Source: Lachnospiraceae bacterium
GTDB taxonomy: Bacteria > Bacillota > Clostridia > Lachnospirales > Lachnospiraceae
Direction of reading: 5' to 3'
Length of the DNA: 53,007 nucleotides
Assembly: GCA_910575035.1 (NCBI GenBank)
Contig: CAJTDL010000029.1
Coordinates: 1 to 53,007 of the forward strand
A program made the position numbers and the translations under genes. Below the pieces are notes generated by a model. The model worked only from the letters and a program-made list of their open reading frames with translations, ran no database searches and was not told the origin of the DNA. Position 1 is the first letter of the stretch. Each line of letters begins with the position of its first letter. Positions 25,413 to 33,428 of the stretch are shown here, in pieces.

Positions 25413-25499
25413 AGAGGAAAAGTCTTTCTAAAGGCAGCATAAAACGCTGCCCAAGAAAGGCTATGTTTCCTCTATGAAGAATGCAAAAACAGCGTTCTT
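25413..25499 (+). ncRNA. Structured two-hairpin element, copy 2
   Basis: Same plan as 9704-9807. The outer stem is AGAGGAAA/TTTCCTCT (25413-25420 with 25466-25473), the middle stem pairs AGTCTTTCT with AGAAAGGCT, and the inner stem is GGCAGC/GCTGCC with an A-rich loop. Then come TATG and a second hairpin AAGAATGC/GCGTTCTT. The outer stem differs from copy 1 at most positions yet stays paired, while A-rich loop and GGCAGC are kept. It follows the SpoVG gene and precedes the coiled-coil gene. Confidence 0.6.
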
Positions 25500-25618
25500 G
25501 GCACTAAATTTATGATTAAAACAGTCTGCCGGAGCCGGGGGTTTTATCAAATGCTGCCTTGCAGAGAGTGGCAGCATTTGTTTTCTCCGGCTTCGGTGCA
25601 ATGAAAGGAGAGATGGGA

Positions 25619-26269
25619 TTGGCAGAGGAAAAGGCAATCAGTAATGACAGCCGGATTGTAGAGCTTTTGGAGCTGCTGGCAAGTAACCAGATGAACGCAC
25701 AGGCGGAGCAGGTAAAGCAGATGTGTGATTATGTGGGGACGCTGGAAAAGCAGATAAATTCCATGACGGAAGAAATCAAATCCGCGCGGCAGGAACTGGT
25801 CTCCATGAAAGAGGACACCATATCAGAGCATGTGAAGGACAGCCTGAAAAAAGCGGCAGATGCCATGCAGAAACAGTGCGGTTCCCTCAGACAGCAGGTT
25901 ACACAGTTAAAGGAGAAAATCTGCAATAAGGCAGGCAAGATTGTGGATGCGGCAAAGCGGAAAGGGCAGAGGGCGCTTTATAAAATTACGCAGGTAACCG
26001 GCATGAGGAAAAAGCTGGATGCTATCAAAAGTAAAGTAGACCAGGCAATCGACAGGGTGGAAAGTCTGGAAAAGGCAGCGGGGGAATACCGGGGGCAGCA
26101 GGAAAAGAACAGGCCTGCAGAAACCCCATTGCTGGAATATGCCGTGGCAGAACCACAGGCAGAATATGGTGCAGAGCTGTTTGAGCAGTATCAGAGGGAG
26201 CATGGTGCGGGACAGATGGCTGGGGCAGCAGGGCGGACAGTAATGCAGGAAGTGGAGAAAAGCAGATAG
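25619..26269 (+). CDS. Coiled-coil ICE protein, 216 aa
   Basis: A soluble, strongly helical protein. Heptad-like Q, E and K patterns cover about residues 25-110 (Q-A-E-Q-V-K-Q-M, L-E-K-Q-I-N-S-M-T-E-E-I-K), then a basic A-A-K-R-K-G-Q-R-A-L-Y segment near 120 and a Gln/Ala-rich tail. It looks like conserved coiled-coil proteins of Firmicutes ICEs; the role is unknown. Start TTG 25619 lies about 9 nt after GGAG. ATG 25613 (too close to the site) and ATG 25601 (no site) are alternatives. It is the last recognisable ICE gene. Confidence 0.72.
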   Translation: MAEEKAISNDSRIVELLELLASNQMNAQAEQVKQMCDYVGTLEKQINSMTEEIKSARQELVSMKEDTISEHVKDSLKKAADAMQKQCGSLRQQVTQLKEKICNKAGKIVDAAKRKGQRALYKITQVTGMRKKLDAIKSKVDQAIDRVESLEKAAGEYRGQQEKNRPAETPLLEYAVAEPQAEYGAELFEQYQREHGAGQMAGAAGRTVMQEVEKSR

Positions 26270-26283
26270 GAAATGCCATATAT

Positions 26284-26315
26284 GAGGGGGTATGTGTAAT
26301 AGCATACCTCTTTTT
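26284..26315 (+). terminator. Terminator at the end of the ICE genes
   Basis: GAGG-(GGG)-TATG pairs with CATACCTC, with a three-G bulge, followed by five T residues. It lies 15 bp after the coiled-coil gene. Confidence 0.7.
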
Positions 26316-26368
26316 ATGAAACTCCTTTTAAAAAGACAATAATGTATTTTCAGAAGGAGTATGATATA

Positions 26369-26428
26369 ATGAAAACAAGTGTTCAATGCTATTTGCTAAA
26401 ATTGACGAGCAGAGATTATTGTGCCTGA
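26369..26428 (+). pseudogene. Truncated small reading frame at the ICE edge
   Basis: ATG 26369 has an excellent site (AAGGAG, 9 nt) but encodes only 19 residues (M-K-T-S-V-Q-C-Y-L-L-K-L) before a stop. It sits where GC-richer ICE DNA changes to AT-rich leftward genes. It may be the start of an ICE gene cut off by a rearrangement, or a real short peptide. I cannot tell which. Confidence 0.35.
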
Positions 26429-26453
26429 AAAACATTAAGTGGAAAACCAGAAT

Positions 26454-27038
26454 TTATCTCAGCATACTGTATATACATTCTAACAGCGTCAGTGCTAAAA
26501 TTACATTGATGATTCTGTAATGTTTCAGGTAATATTTTTGAATCAAAACCCCCATCCCGATCCAAGTACCAGTTGCTATTGTTCCGATTGTGGCAATTAC
26601 AAGCTCGAAGAACAGAAGTACAGCAAATGAAGAATTAAAGTCAACAATATATCCCGTCAGAGCTGTAATACCAAACATATAAATTTTCACATTAACGAAC
26701 TGGAGCATAAACCCTCTCAAAAAAGAGGCAGATTTCTCAGTACTCTCAGTATGTGGCTTACTGATTGCTATATGAATGGTCAGCCACAGAATATAAGCGG
26801 CTCCTATGTATTTCAACACACTCATTAGATTTGGTAAAAATATGCGGACTCCATATACAAATACAGCACACAGAACCTGAACCACATAGTATCCAGTAAA
26901 GATTCCCCAAAACAGCGGTTTCCCTTTTTTCCAGCCATAGTTCGTTACAGTATTCAGGGCAAGTATATTTCCGGGACCTGGAGTAAATGCATTGACAATA
27001 CAATATATCAGAAAATTTCCAATCGCATAAGTCAGCAT
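26454..27038 (-). CDS. LysE/RhtB family amino acid exporter
   Basis: A 194-residue inner-membrane protein with about six transmembrane helices and the family's opening F-T-P-G-P-G-N-I-L-A-L-N-T. LysE-type proteins export amino acids or their derivatives. The start at 27038 follows AAAGGTGG; a longer reading to 27089 lacks a site. It lies 95 bp downstream of a LysR regulator on the same strand, and the regulator's paralog sits by the cysteine island. Export of a sulfur amino acid or acetylserine-type compound is therefore a reasonable guess, but the substrate is not visible. Confidence 0.88.
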   Translation of the reverse strand: MLTYAIGNFLIYCIVNAFTPGPGNILALNTVTNYGWKKGKPLFWGIFTGYYVVQVLCAVFVYGVRIFLPNLMSVLKYIGAAYILWLTIHIAISKPHTESTEKSASFLRGFMLQFVNVKIYMFGITALTGYIVDFNSSFAVLLFFELVIATIGTIATGTWIGMGVLIQKYYLKHYRIINVILALTLLECIYSMLR

Positions 27039-27133
27039 TATAATCGACCACCTTTCTATCAATAATTTTATCAGATAGAGGCGCATCATACATAATATTT
27101 ATTTTATATGCAACTCCATAGTTTCAAAATATG

Positions 27134-28039
27134 TTATACTTCTGGTGCATACTTCCTAAGTTCATTGATATAAATCAAACCAAGTTCGGAAAGCTCCTGT
27201 TTTTCATTCATAATATAACCAATTTTCATCTGTTCATTTTCAATTAATGGAATTGCAACAATATTGTCTCCATGAAGATATTTCGGAAAAATGCCGCTTG
27301 ATATTGTATACGCATTCAATCCTAGCATAAAATTGACGATAGCACCACGGTCATTAACATGAATCTGTTTTTCTGCTTGGACGGTACTATATAGTTCTTC
27401 TGAATAATAGGCTGATTCATAACTTCCTTGAACAAAATTCAATCTCGGAAATGGTCGCAGGTCATCAAGAACAAGGCTTTCTCTGGACGCAAGAGGATGG
27501 TATTTCTGAAGAAACACATGAGGCTTTGCATAGAACAAGGGAGTAAATTGAAGATTATATTCGTTCAAAACCTTTTGAATTACTGACCCATTCTCTTTAG
27601 AAAGGTAAATGATTCCAAGATCACTAACCCGGTTTTTTATATCCTCGAGAATCTGATGTGTGCTGGCAGCATTAAAATAAAACTCATACCGTTCCTGTCC
27701 GAATTTCTTTACGAGTTCCACAAACGCATTTTCTGTAAAAGTATAATGCTGAGCAGAGACACCGAACCTTGTTTTCTGCGGCAAATCAGTAACATATCGA
27801 TCTTCCAACAGTTCCATCTGCTGAATGACTTGCCTGGCATATCCAAGAAATTCCATTCCTTCTTTTGTAAGGGTGATACCAGCATGACTCCGAAGGAAGA
27901 TGGCAATCCCAACTTCCTTTTCGAGTTCTTTTACTGCATTTGAAAGGCTGGGCTGCGAGATAAAAAGCTGTTTAGCTGCTTCTGTAATCGATCCTGTTTC
28001 AGCCACAGTCACAATGTATTTTAATTGTTGTACCGTCAT
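27134..28039 (-). CDS. LysR family transcriptional regulator
   Basis: This 301-residue regulator has an N-terminal winged helix (Q-L-K-Y-I-V-T-V-A, A-A-K-Q-L-F-I-S-Q-P-S-L-S) followed by a periplasmic-binding-like effector domain. It shares long blocks with the LysR protein at 51099: G-Y-A-R-Q-V, S-x-Q-H-Y-T-F, L-G-I-[IL]-Y-L and the final K-I-G-type segment. The two are paralogs. It probably controls the adjacent exporter gene. The 138 bp upstream of it hold no gene and are AT-rich. Confidence 0.93.
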   Translation of the reverse strand: MTVQQLKYIVTVAETGSITEAAKQLFISQPSLSNAVKELEKEVGIAIFLRSHAGITLTKEGMEFLGYARQVIQQMELLEDRYVTDLPQKTRFGVSAQHYTFTENAFVELVKKFGQERYEFYFNAASTHQILEDIKNRVSDLGIIYLSKENGSVIQKVLNEYNLQFTPLFYAKPHVFLQKYHPLASRESLVLDDLRPFPRLNFVQGSYESAYYSEELYSTVQAEKQIHVNDRGAIVNFMLGLNAYTISSGIFPKYLHGDNIVAIPLIENEQMKIGYIMNEKQELSELGLIYINELRKYAPEV

Positions 28040-28177
28040 TTGTTTTTAACCACCAGTTCTAAAATATAATTTTTTGCATCTTCATACCATCAAATTTTGA
28101 TTGTTGTTTTGTTAATCAATTCAAGCATTTCCTATATGCTTAGTGTTTCTTTTCAACAAAACGGAAACGTGTGTTTT

Positions 28178-28627
28178 TTATGATTTCTGTATAATTTCTA
28201 ATGCTTTTTGAATATCCTTATAAACTAATGACTGCATATCATCCTCATAAATAGAAATATCGGCATTATGCAGGGCGGAAAGAATATCATTCTTCAATTC
28301 AGGCTTATGTTTTGCAATAATGGGTAACAATTTGATACATTGTCTTGCTGTAATAGGTTTGACATCTGTTATATGTTTTAAATATTTATCAATAACCTCA
28401 TCAATTTTATAATCCTTATCCCATTTCGCATTATAGGCAAGCAGTGTAAGTCCTCTGGTGCAAATGTAAGAATTATCACTATTAAGCATATCGCTCAATC
28501 TGTCCATATAAGGATAGACGCAATCTGTTTCTTCGCTTTCTTTTTGCAATTCCTGTAATGCTTTGTATGCAACATTATTATTCTTATCAAATAGTAATTC
28601 AAATGTTTCTGCTATAGTGACTGACAT
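28178..28627 (-). CDS. HEAT-repeat-like small protein
   Basis: A 149-residue all-helical protein. Helix pairs such as N-N-V-A-Y-K-A-L-Q-E-L-Q-K and T-R-G-L-T-L-L-A-Y-N-A-K-W-D, then I-T-A-R-Q-C-I-K-L-L-P, look like three to four HEAT/armadillo repeats. Such proteins are scaffolds and no catalytic residue is seen. It is 36 bp from a small membrane protein on the same strand and may be cotranscribed with it. Confidence 0.7.
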   Translation of the reverse strand: MSVTIAETFELLFDKNNNVAYKALQELQKESEETDCVYPYMDRLSDMLNSDNSYICTRGLTLLAYNAKWDKDYKIDEVIDKYLKHITDVKPITARQCIKLLPIIAKHKPELKNDILSALHNADISIYEDDMQSLVYKDIQKALEIIQKS

Positions 28628-28663
28628 AGTATACTCCTTTGCAAATGAGAATTGTACAATTAT

Positions 28664-29032
28664 TTACAGTGCAGTTATCCAAAAGCATACTGCTGAAATT
28701 GCAGAAAGTGGTGTCATTATATATTTTTCTTTTTTGCTTTTGGAAATAAAATTTATAACCGTATTGAATGAGAGATATACCGCCATAACAATACAGATTA
28801 TCTTTGTTGTATTATCCGAAAACCATAAAGGCATAAATCCTCCCATCTGCAAAATAATAACTACAAAAAACATCTGCAAGATAAGCTGTGGCACTAAAAT
28901 AATCCTTAGTTTCTTAGGAAAAACTTTATATTGTCCTCCCATTGTAAACTCTCCTAATGGCAAGCCACAAATTATGAAAAATGATAATACAATTACTATC
29001 GAAAAGATACTCGTTCCTATAATAGCTATCAT
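28664..29032 (-). CDS. Small four-helix membrane protein
   Basis: A 122-residue protein with four predicted transmembrane helices: residues 1-20, about 40-62, 68-85 and 100-120. The start at 29032 is chosen because GGAGG lies upstream; a reading from 29077 has no site. I do not recognise the family. It lies just before the HEAT-like gene in the direction of transcription. Confidence 0.68.
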   Translation of the reverse strand: MIAIIGTSIFSIVIVLSFFIICGLPLGEFTMGGQYKVFPKKLRIILVPQLILQMFFVVIILQMGGFMPLWFSDNTTKIICIVMAVYLSFNTVINFISKSKKEKYIMTPLSAISAVCFWITAL

Positions 29033-29118
29033 AACCAACCTCCGCAAACATTGATTTGTCAAATTGTTCAATGTCATTATCTTACCACAAATGCATACAC
29101 AATTCCATTAAATTTTGC

Positions 29119-29288
29119 TTAATCTCCCTTTGCCGTATTCTTTGTCAATTCGTAATTATCCCTCGCTGTGATTGTTCCATGACTGTCAGTCTGCCTTACC
29201 TCAACTTTATACTGGCTTTCCTGCCATCTTTCTGAGAAGTCTGATATACCGTACTTTTTCTGTCAAATTCGGATTTCTTCTCATTCAT
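29119..29288 (-). pseudogene. Frameshifted small gene downstream of the XRE regulator
   Basis: An ATG at 29288, two bases past the XRE stop (TGAAATG), starts M-N-E-K-K-S-E-F-D-R but soon reads into a stop. A second frame picks up at 29262 and reads Y-G-I-S-D-F-S-E-R-W-Q, then K-V-E-V-R-Q-T-D-S-H-G and T-A-R-D-N-Y-E-L-T to a stop at 29119, without a start codon. Joined by one frame change they give a protein-like product of about 55 residues. A single indel in a real small gene is the simplest explanation. Confidence 0.5.
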
Positions 29289-29289
29289 T

Positions 29290-29808
29290 TCACTTTAAAC
29301 CCCTTAATTTTTTTGTCAGCCGCATTTTAGCTTCTTTGAGTTTTACGATATACCGGCTGGCATACAAAAGACCGGTAAGCAAGGTGCCAACAACAAAGCC
29401 CAGTGCAATATTCACAACTGTTTCATACGGCTCAACTGCTGAAAGACCCATCAGATCAATTACCATGTACACTGCCATGCCAGCAATCGCAATCGTAAAC
29501 ATGATGCACATTCTCTTTGAGAAGAAATTCCTCTCTACATTATTGTAGTCAGCAATCTTGAGCATAAGTTTCTCTGTCTTTTTATCCATAATGTCCTCCT
29601 TCCTTTCCCCGTCCAGTATTTCTCCAACTTCCACATCATAATATTTTGCCATTTCAATGAGCAGGTCAAAATCAGGCATGGTTGTACCATTTTCCCAACG
29701 TGAGATGCTCCGGTTGGATACTCCTAACACTTCCGCAAGCTCTGCCTGTGTGACAGATTTCTCATTGCGTAGTTCCTTTAAGAACTTACCAACTTTCTGT
29801 TGATCCAT
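29290..29808 (-). CDS. XRE-family regulator with two transmembrane helices
   Basis: This 172-residue protein has an N-terminal helix-turn-helix (F-L-K-E-L-R-N-E-K, T-Q-A-E-L-A-E-V-L-G-V-S-N-R-S-I-S-R-W-E) at residues 7-60. A linker and two hydrophobic helices follow at about 105-122 and 128-155. This layout occurs in membrane-bound regulators common in Clostridia. The start at 29808 follows GGAGGG. Its small downstream partner is broken. Confidence 0.88.
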   Translation of the reverse strand: MDQQKVGKFLKELRNEKSVTQAELAEVLGVSNRSISRWENGTTMPDFDLLIEMAKYYDVEVGEILDGERKEDIMDKKTEKLMLKIADYNNVERNFFSKRMCIMFTIAIAGMAVYMVIDLMGLSAVEPYETVVNIALGFVVGTLLTGLLYASRYIVKLKEAKMRLTKKLRGLK

Positions 29809-30225
29809 ATTTTTTCCCTCCTTCTGTACCCAATTGTAGTATTTAGGGAGCAAAAAGTACACGTCACAGACTGAGAATGCTCGTTTTTTCAGGACAAACC
29901 CTGTCTGCTAGCACATCTTAGCCCATCTGTAAAAAAATATATTCTGTACAACAAAATTTTCATTTATACGATGCGCTATACCATTCTTGTTAAAAAAACT
30001 TTTGCCTTGCGCTATTTCCTTTATCTCTTGAAGTCAGTTTTTTGAACTTCTGGAATTACGAGAATCTCAATATAACAATACTAATAATATGGAAATAGTT
30101 CAATCTATCTCAATAAACTTGAATATGTCCATTCAATATCATCTTGGGAGTTTGAAAGTGCCTATTAGTATCTTTCAAATAGATGCATCTTTTTTAACTG
30201 ATAAACCCTGTTTTGTTTAGTTATT
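29809..30225. other. AT-rich intergenic region
   Basis: The 417 bp between the XRE gene and the MATE gene hold no credible coding sequence. An inverted repeat TTTGAAAG/CTTTCAAA near 30150-30178 and a palindrome AGATGCATCT just after it could end the leftward MATE transcript. The left part probably holds the XRE promoter, but no clear consensus pair was found. Confidence 0.5.
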
Positions 30226-31569
30226 TCACACTTTCTCCCTTAATACTTCTTCCTGTTTTCTTGCAATATGTCTAAAATACAGAAATCGAATTAGCAACCC
30301 GCCTAACCAACCCACAGGGGCAGCAATCCAGATGCCACGATAAGCTAATTCTGTACTAGACAATGTGATAGCCGTAGGAACCTGCAAAAGACACAGGGAA
30401 CCGACTGAGGCAATCATTGGAACGAATGATTTTCCATATCCCAACAACAAACCATTCAATATCTGCATAGCTGCAAAAATCAAGTAAAACACAGATACCG
30501 TCCGCAGGTAACCATTCCCGATCTGTACAACATTCGGATCACGATTAAACAGGGATATAAAAACAGAAGGAAACAGGCATATTACAACAGAAATAAGAAT
30601 GGAAATACCCACTCCTATAACCAAAGCTGATTTTCCACCTTTGATTATCCTGTCAATTTTCTTTGCCCCATAATTTTGAGCAGTAAAGTTTGTCATGGCG
30701 TGTCCCAAATTCAAGGCTGGCATTTCTGCAAAAGAATCTACCTTAGAAGCTGCAGTATACGCTGCCATACAATCAGTTCCAAAACCGTTAATCAAAAACT
30801 GTATGGACATAAATCCAACGCTCACAAATACCTGTTGTAACATGGCAGGCGTACCAATTACTAAACTTTTTTTCAATTCATCGTAATCAAGCTGCAAATT
30901 CCAGAAACGAATGAATAATTCTGGATAGCGCCATTGCATATAAAACATACAAGTTAAAAATGAAAAAACCTGTGCTATTACTGTTGCAATTGCCGCTCCG
31001 GCAACTCCCCATTTTAATGTAGTGATAAAGAAAATATCTAATACAATATTGATAAGTGTTGCTGCAATCAATATGTAAGTTGGTGTCTTAGAATCTCCCA
31101 CTCCTCTGAAAATATTCGTCAAAGAATTATATGCAAATGTTGGGATTACACCAATAAATACAATTTTCAAGTAACTATTGGCGATTGTCAGCAAATTCTC
31201 AGGAATCCGAAACAAAACTAATATCTGATAAGACAAACATACTCCGGCAACCGCTATCAAAATAGAAAGCACGATTGAAAACAGGAAACCTGTATCAATT
31301 ACTTTCTTTATCTGCTGCATATTTTTGGCTCCAAAATAACGGGAAATCAAAACGCTAGTCCCCAAAGATATGCCACTTGAGAGTGAAATCAGCAAAAAAT
31401 TAATCTGATAGCTGAACCCTACTGCTGCAAGGCTCTCTTTTCCTAAAAAATTTCCGACAATTACGCTGTCGGCTACGTTATAAAGTTGCTGAAATAAGTT
31501 CCCTACTAATATAGGCAGAGAAAAATATAAAATACTTTTCAGTTCGCTGCCTTGTGTTAAATCTTTCAT
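30226..31569 (-). CDS. MATE family efflux transporter
   Basis: A 447-residue polytopic transporter with 12 predicted helices in two halves. Family signatures are visible, such as L-P-I-L-V-G-N-L-F-Q-Q-L-Y-N-V-A-D near the N-terminus, A-A-V-G-F-S, and G-T-P-A-M-L-Q-Q in the second half. MATE proteins export drugs or other organic cations using ion gradients. The start at 31569 (M-K-D-L-T-Q) has GGAGG upstream; a longer reading to 31641 is not supported. It lies 82 bp after the aminotransferase on the same strand. Confidence 0.93.
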   Translation of the reverse strand: MKDLTQGSELKSILYFSLPILVGNLFQQLYNVADSVIVGNFLGKESLAAVGFSYQINFLLISLSSGISLGTSVLISRYFGAKNMQQIKKVIDTGFLFSIVLSILIAVAGVCLSYQILVLFRIPENLLTIANSYLKIVFIGVIPTFAYNSLTNIFRGVGDSKTPTYILIAATLINIVLDIFFITTLKWGVAGAAIATVIAQVFSFLTCMFYMQWRYPELFIRFWNLQLDYDELKKSLVIGTPAMLQQVFVSVGFMSIQFLINGFGTDCMAAYTAASKVDSFAEMPALNLGHAMTNFTAQNYGAKKIDRIIKGGKSALVIGVGISILISVVICLFPSVFISLFNRDPNVVQIGNGYLRTVSVFYLIFAAMQILNGLLLGYGKSFVPMIASVGSLCLLQVPTAITLSSTELAYRGIWIAAPVGWLGGLLIRFLYFRHIARKQEEVLREKV

Positions 31570-31651
31570 AGCATCCTCCATTATTGTGTCATTGTCATAT
31601 TTTTGTAATATTCGCTTTAGTTGTATAAGCAGGCAATCCATTTCTCTGCTA

Positions 31652-32827
31652 TCATTTCTCCCCCACCTCCCATTTTTTCTGGAGATAATGTTCTATCCTC
31701 ATAAGTGCCTCCTTTAATTCATCAATGGAATACGCATAGGAGATGCGGATAAACCCTTCACCCGATTTACCAAAGGCATTTCCCGGAACAACAGCTACCT
31801 TTTCCCGATCCAACAGATCCATAGCAAACTCTTCGCTGGACATTCCAAACTCACGAATATCGGGGAACATATAGAAAGCGCCTTCCGGTTCAAAGCATGG
31901 AAGTCCTAAATAGTTCAACTCGTGATATAGATAGCGTCGGCGCTGATTATAAGATTCTCTCATATATGCCGCATCCTGTTCGCCATTTTTCATTGCTTCG
32001 ATTGCTGCATATTGACTTACTGTTGGCGCACACATGACTGCATATTGGTGTACCTTTGTCATCTGCTCCATAATTTCTTTATGTGCAAACACGTATCCCA
32101 AACGCCACCCTGTCATTGCAAAATTTTTTGAAAAACCATTTATCAGGATTGTCCTGTCTTTCATTCCCGGAAGGCTGGCAATGCTTACGTGTTCTTTCCC
32201 ATAAGTAAGCTCACTGTATATTTCATCGGAAATTACCAGCAAATTATGCTTTTTAATTACCTCTGCCAATTCCATCAGTTCACTCTTTTCCATGATCGCC
32301 CCAGTCGGATTGTTGGGATACGACAGAATAAGAACTTTACTGCGCTGAGTAATTACATCTTCAAGCTGTTTCTCGGTTAAGCGAAACTGATTCTCTGCCT
32401 TTAATTCAATCGGTACTGGAATTCCGTCTGCCATCACAATGCATGGCAAATATGAAACAAAGCTGGGTTCAATATACAGTATCTCATCACCCGGATTGAT
32501 AATCGTCCGCAGAGCTATGTCAATCGCCTCGCTGCCACCAACTGTAACCAAAATTTCATTATTTGGATTGTATGTCAGTCCAATCCGCCTTTCTGTATAA
32601 TTGCATATTTCCTCCCGAAGATTATATAAACCACTGTTTGCAGTATAAAAAGTTTTGCCTAACTGCATGGCACGGATTCCTGCCTCACAGATATGATATG
32701 GTGTCGCAAAATCCGGTTCCCCTACTCCAAGAGATATAACACCGGGAATTTCATTAGCAACATCAAAAAATTTTCGGATTCCCGACGGTTTCAGTTGTAA
32801 TACTTTTTGAGATAACAATTCCTTCAT
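31652..32827 (-). CDS. Class I/II PLP aminotransferase
   Basis: This 391-residue fold-type I enzyme has I-S-L-G-V-G-E-P-D-F near residue 30, the P-N-N-P-T-G motif near 172, D-E-I-Y and the PLP lysine in G-F-S-K-N-F-A-M-T-G-W-R-L-G-Y. It resembles aspartate/aromatic or PatA-type aminotransferases; the exact substrate cannot be read. It overlaps the Lrp-type regulator by 4 bp (ATGA), so the two are coupled and the regulator likely controls amino acid use by this enzyme. Confidence 0.92.
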   Translation of the reverse strand: MKELLSQKVLQLKPSGIRKFFDVANEIPGVISLGVGEPDFATPYHICEAGIRAMQLGKTFYTANSGLYNLREEICNYTERRIGLTYNPNNEILVTVGGSEAIDIALRTIINPGDEILYIEPSFVSYLPCIVMADGIPVPIELKAENQFRLTEKQLEDVITQRSKVLILSYPNNPTGAIMEKSELMELAEVIKKHNLLVISDEIYSELTYGKEHVSIASLPGMKDRTILINGFSKNFAMTGWRLGYVFAHKEIMEQMTKVHQYAVMCAPTVSQYAAIEAMKNGEQDAAYMRESYNQRRRYLYHELNYLGLPCFEPEGAFYMFPDIREFGMSSEEFAMDLLDREKVAVVPGNAFGKSGEGFIRISYAYSIDELKEALMRIEHYLQKKWEVGEK

Positions 32828-33318
32828 GGTGTCACCACCATTCTTTCATCCGGTCTGCCCATGTCAAAATCTACACCCAGCTCTTTATATTTTGTTAAAG
32901 TAAAGTGAGTTGTTGTGCTTTGTACTTCCTCAATGGATGCCAATTTGCCAGACACAAAAAAAGAAATCTCTTTTAAGCTCTTTCCCCTTACCATTACAAG
33001 GAAATCATAGGCTCCTGACATCAGGTAAAGCGTAACTACCTGTGGAAACTCTTTAATCTTTTCTGCCAGCTTTTGATAGCCATCCCCACCCTGTGGTGTT
33101 ACTCTCAGTTCCACAAATGCCGTGACGTCTTCATAACCAACCTTATCCCAATCAATTAAGGTATGATAGCCACAAATGATATGTGTACTCTCCAAGTCTG
33201 CAATTTCCATAGGTACTTTTTCTTCTGATACACCCAACATGATTGCAATCTCCTGATTGGTAAGCCTGCTGTTATTTTCAAGCACTTTTAAAATCTGTTC
33301 TGATAAACTATTTTCCAT
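32824..33318 (-). CDS. Lrp/AsnC family regulator
   Basis: A 164-residue feast/famine regulator. The N-terminal helix-turn-helix (L-T-N-Q-E-I-A-I-M-L-G-V-S-E-E) is followed by a RAM domain (V-T-A-F-V-E-L-R-V-T-P, G-A-Y-D-F-L-V-M-V-R-G-K). Known family members sense amino acids. The start at 33318 has GGAGGAG upstream. It heads the leftward unit with the aminotransferase and is divergent from the MocR gene; they share a 110-bp control region. Confidence 0.9.
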   Translation of the reverse strand: MENSLSEQILKVLENNSRLTNQEIAIMLGVSEEKVPMEIADLESTHIICGYHTLIDWDKVGYEDVTAFVELRVTPQGGDGYQKLAEKIKEFPQVVTLYLMSGAYDFLVMVRGKSLKEISFFVSGKLASIEEVQSTTTHFTLTKYKELGVDFDMGRPDERMVVTP

Positions 33319-33366
33319 ACATTTCTCCTCCAAAAACATACAATATAATCAATTTAAACATTACTA

Positions 33367-33395
33367 TTGACTTTGTGTGTTTTCAACCTTAAAAT
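33367..33395 (+). promoter_or_regulatory. Promoter of the MocR-type gene
   Basis: TTGACT (33367-33372), 17-nt spacer, TAAAAT (33390-33395). The opposing Lrp promoter (TTGAAA read leftward from 33386) overlaps it, so the two genes probably compete. Confidence 0.65.
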
Positions 33396-33428
33396 TGTAT
33401 GCAAGACAATATTGTGAGGTGAACCCAA

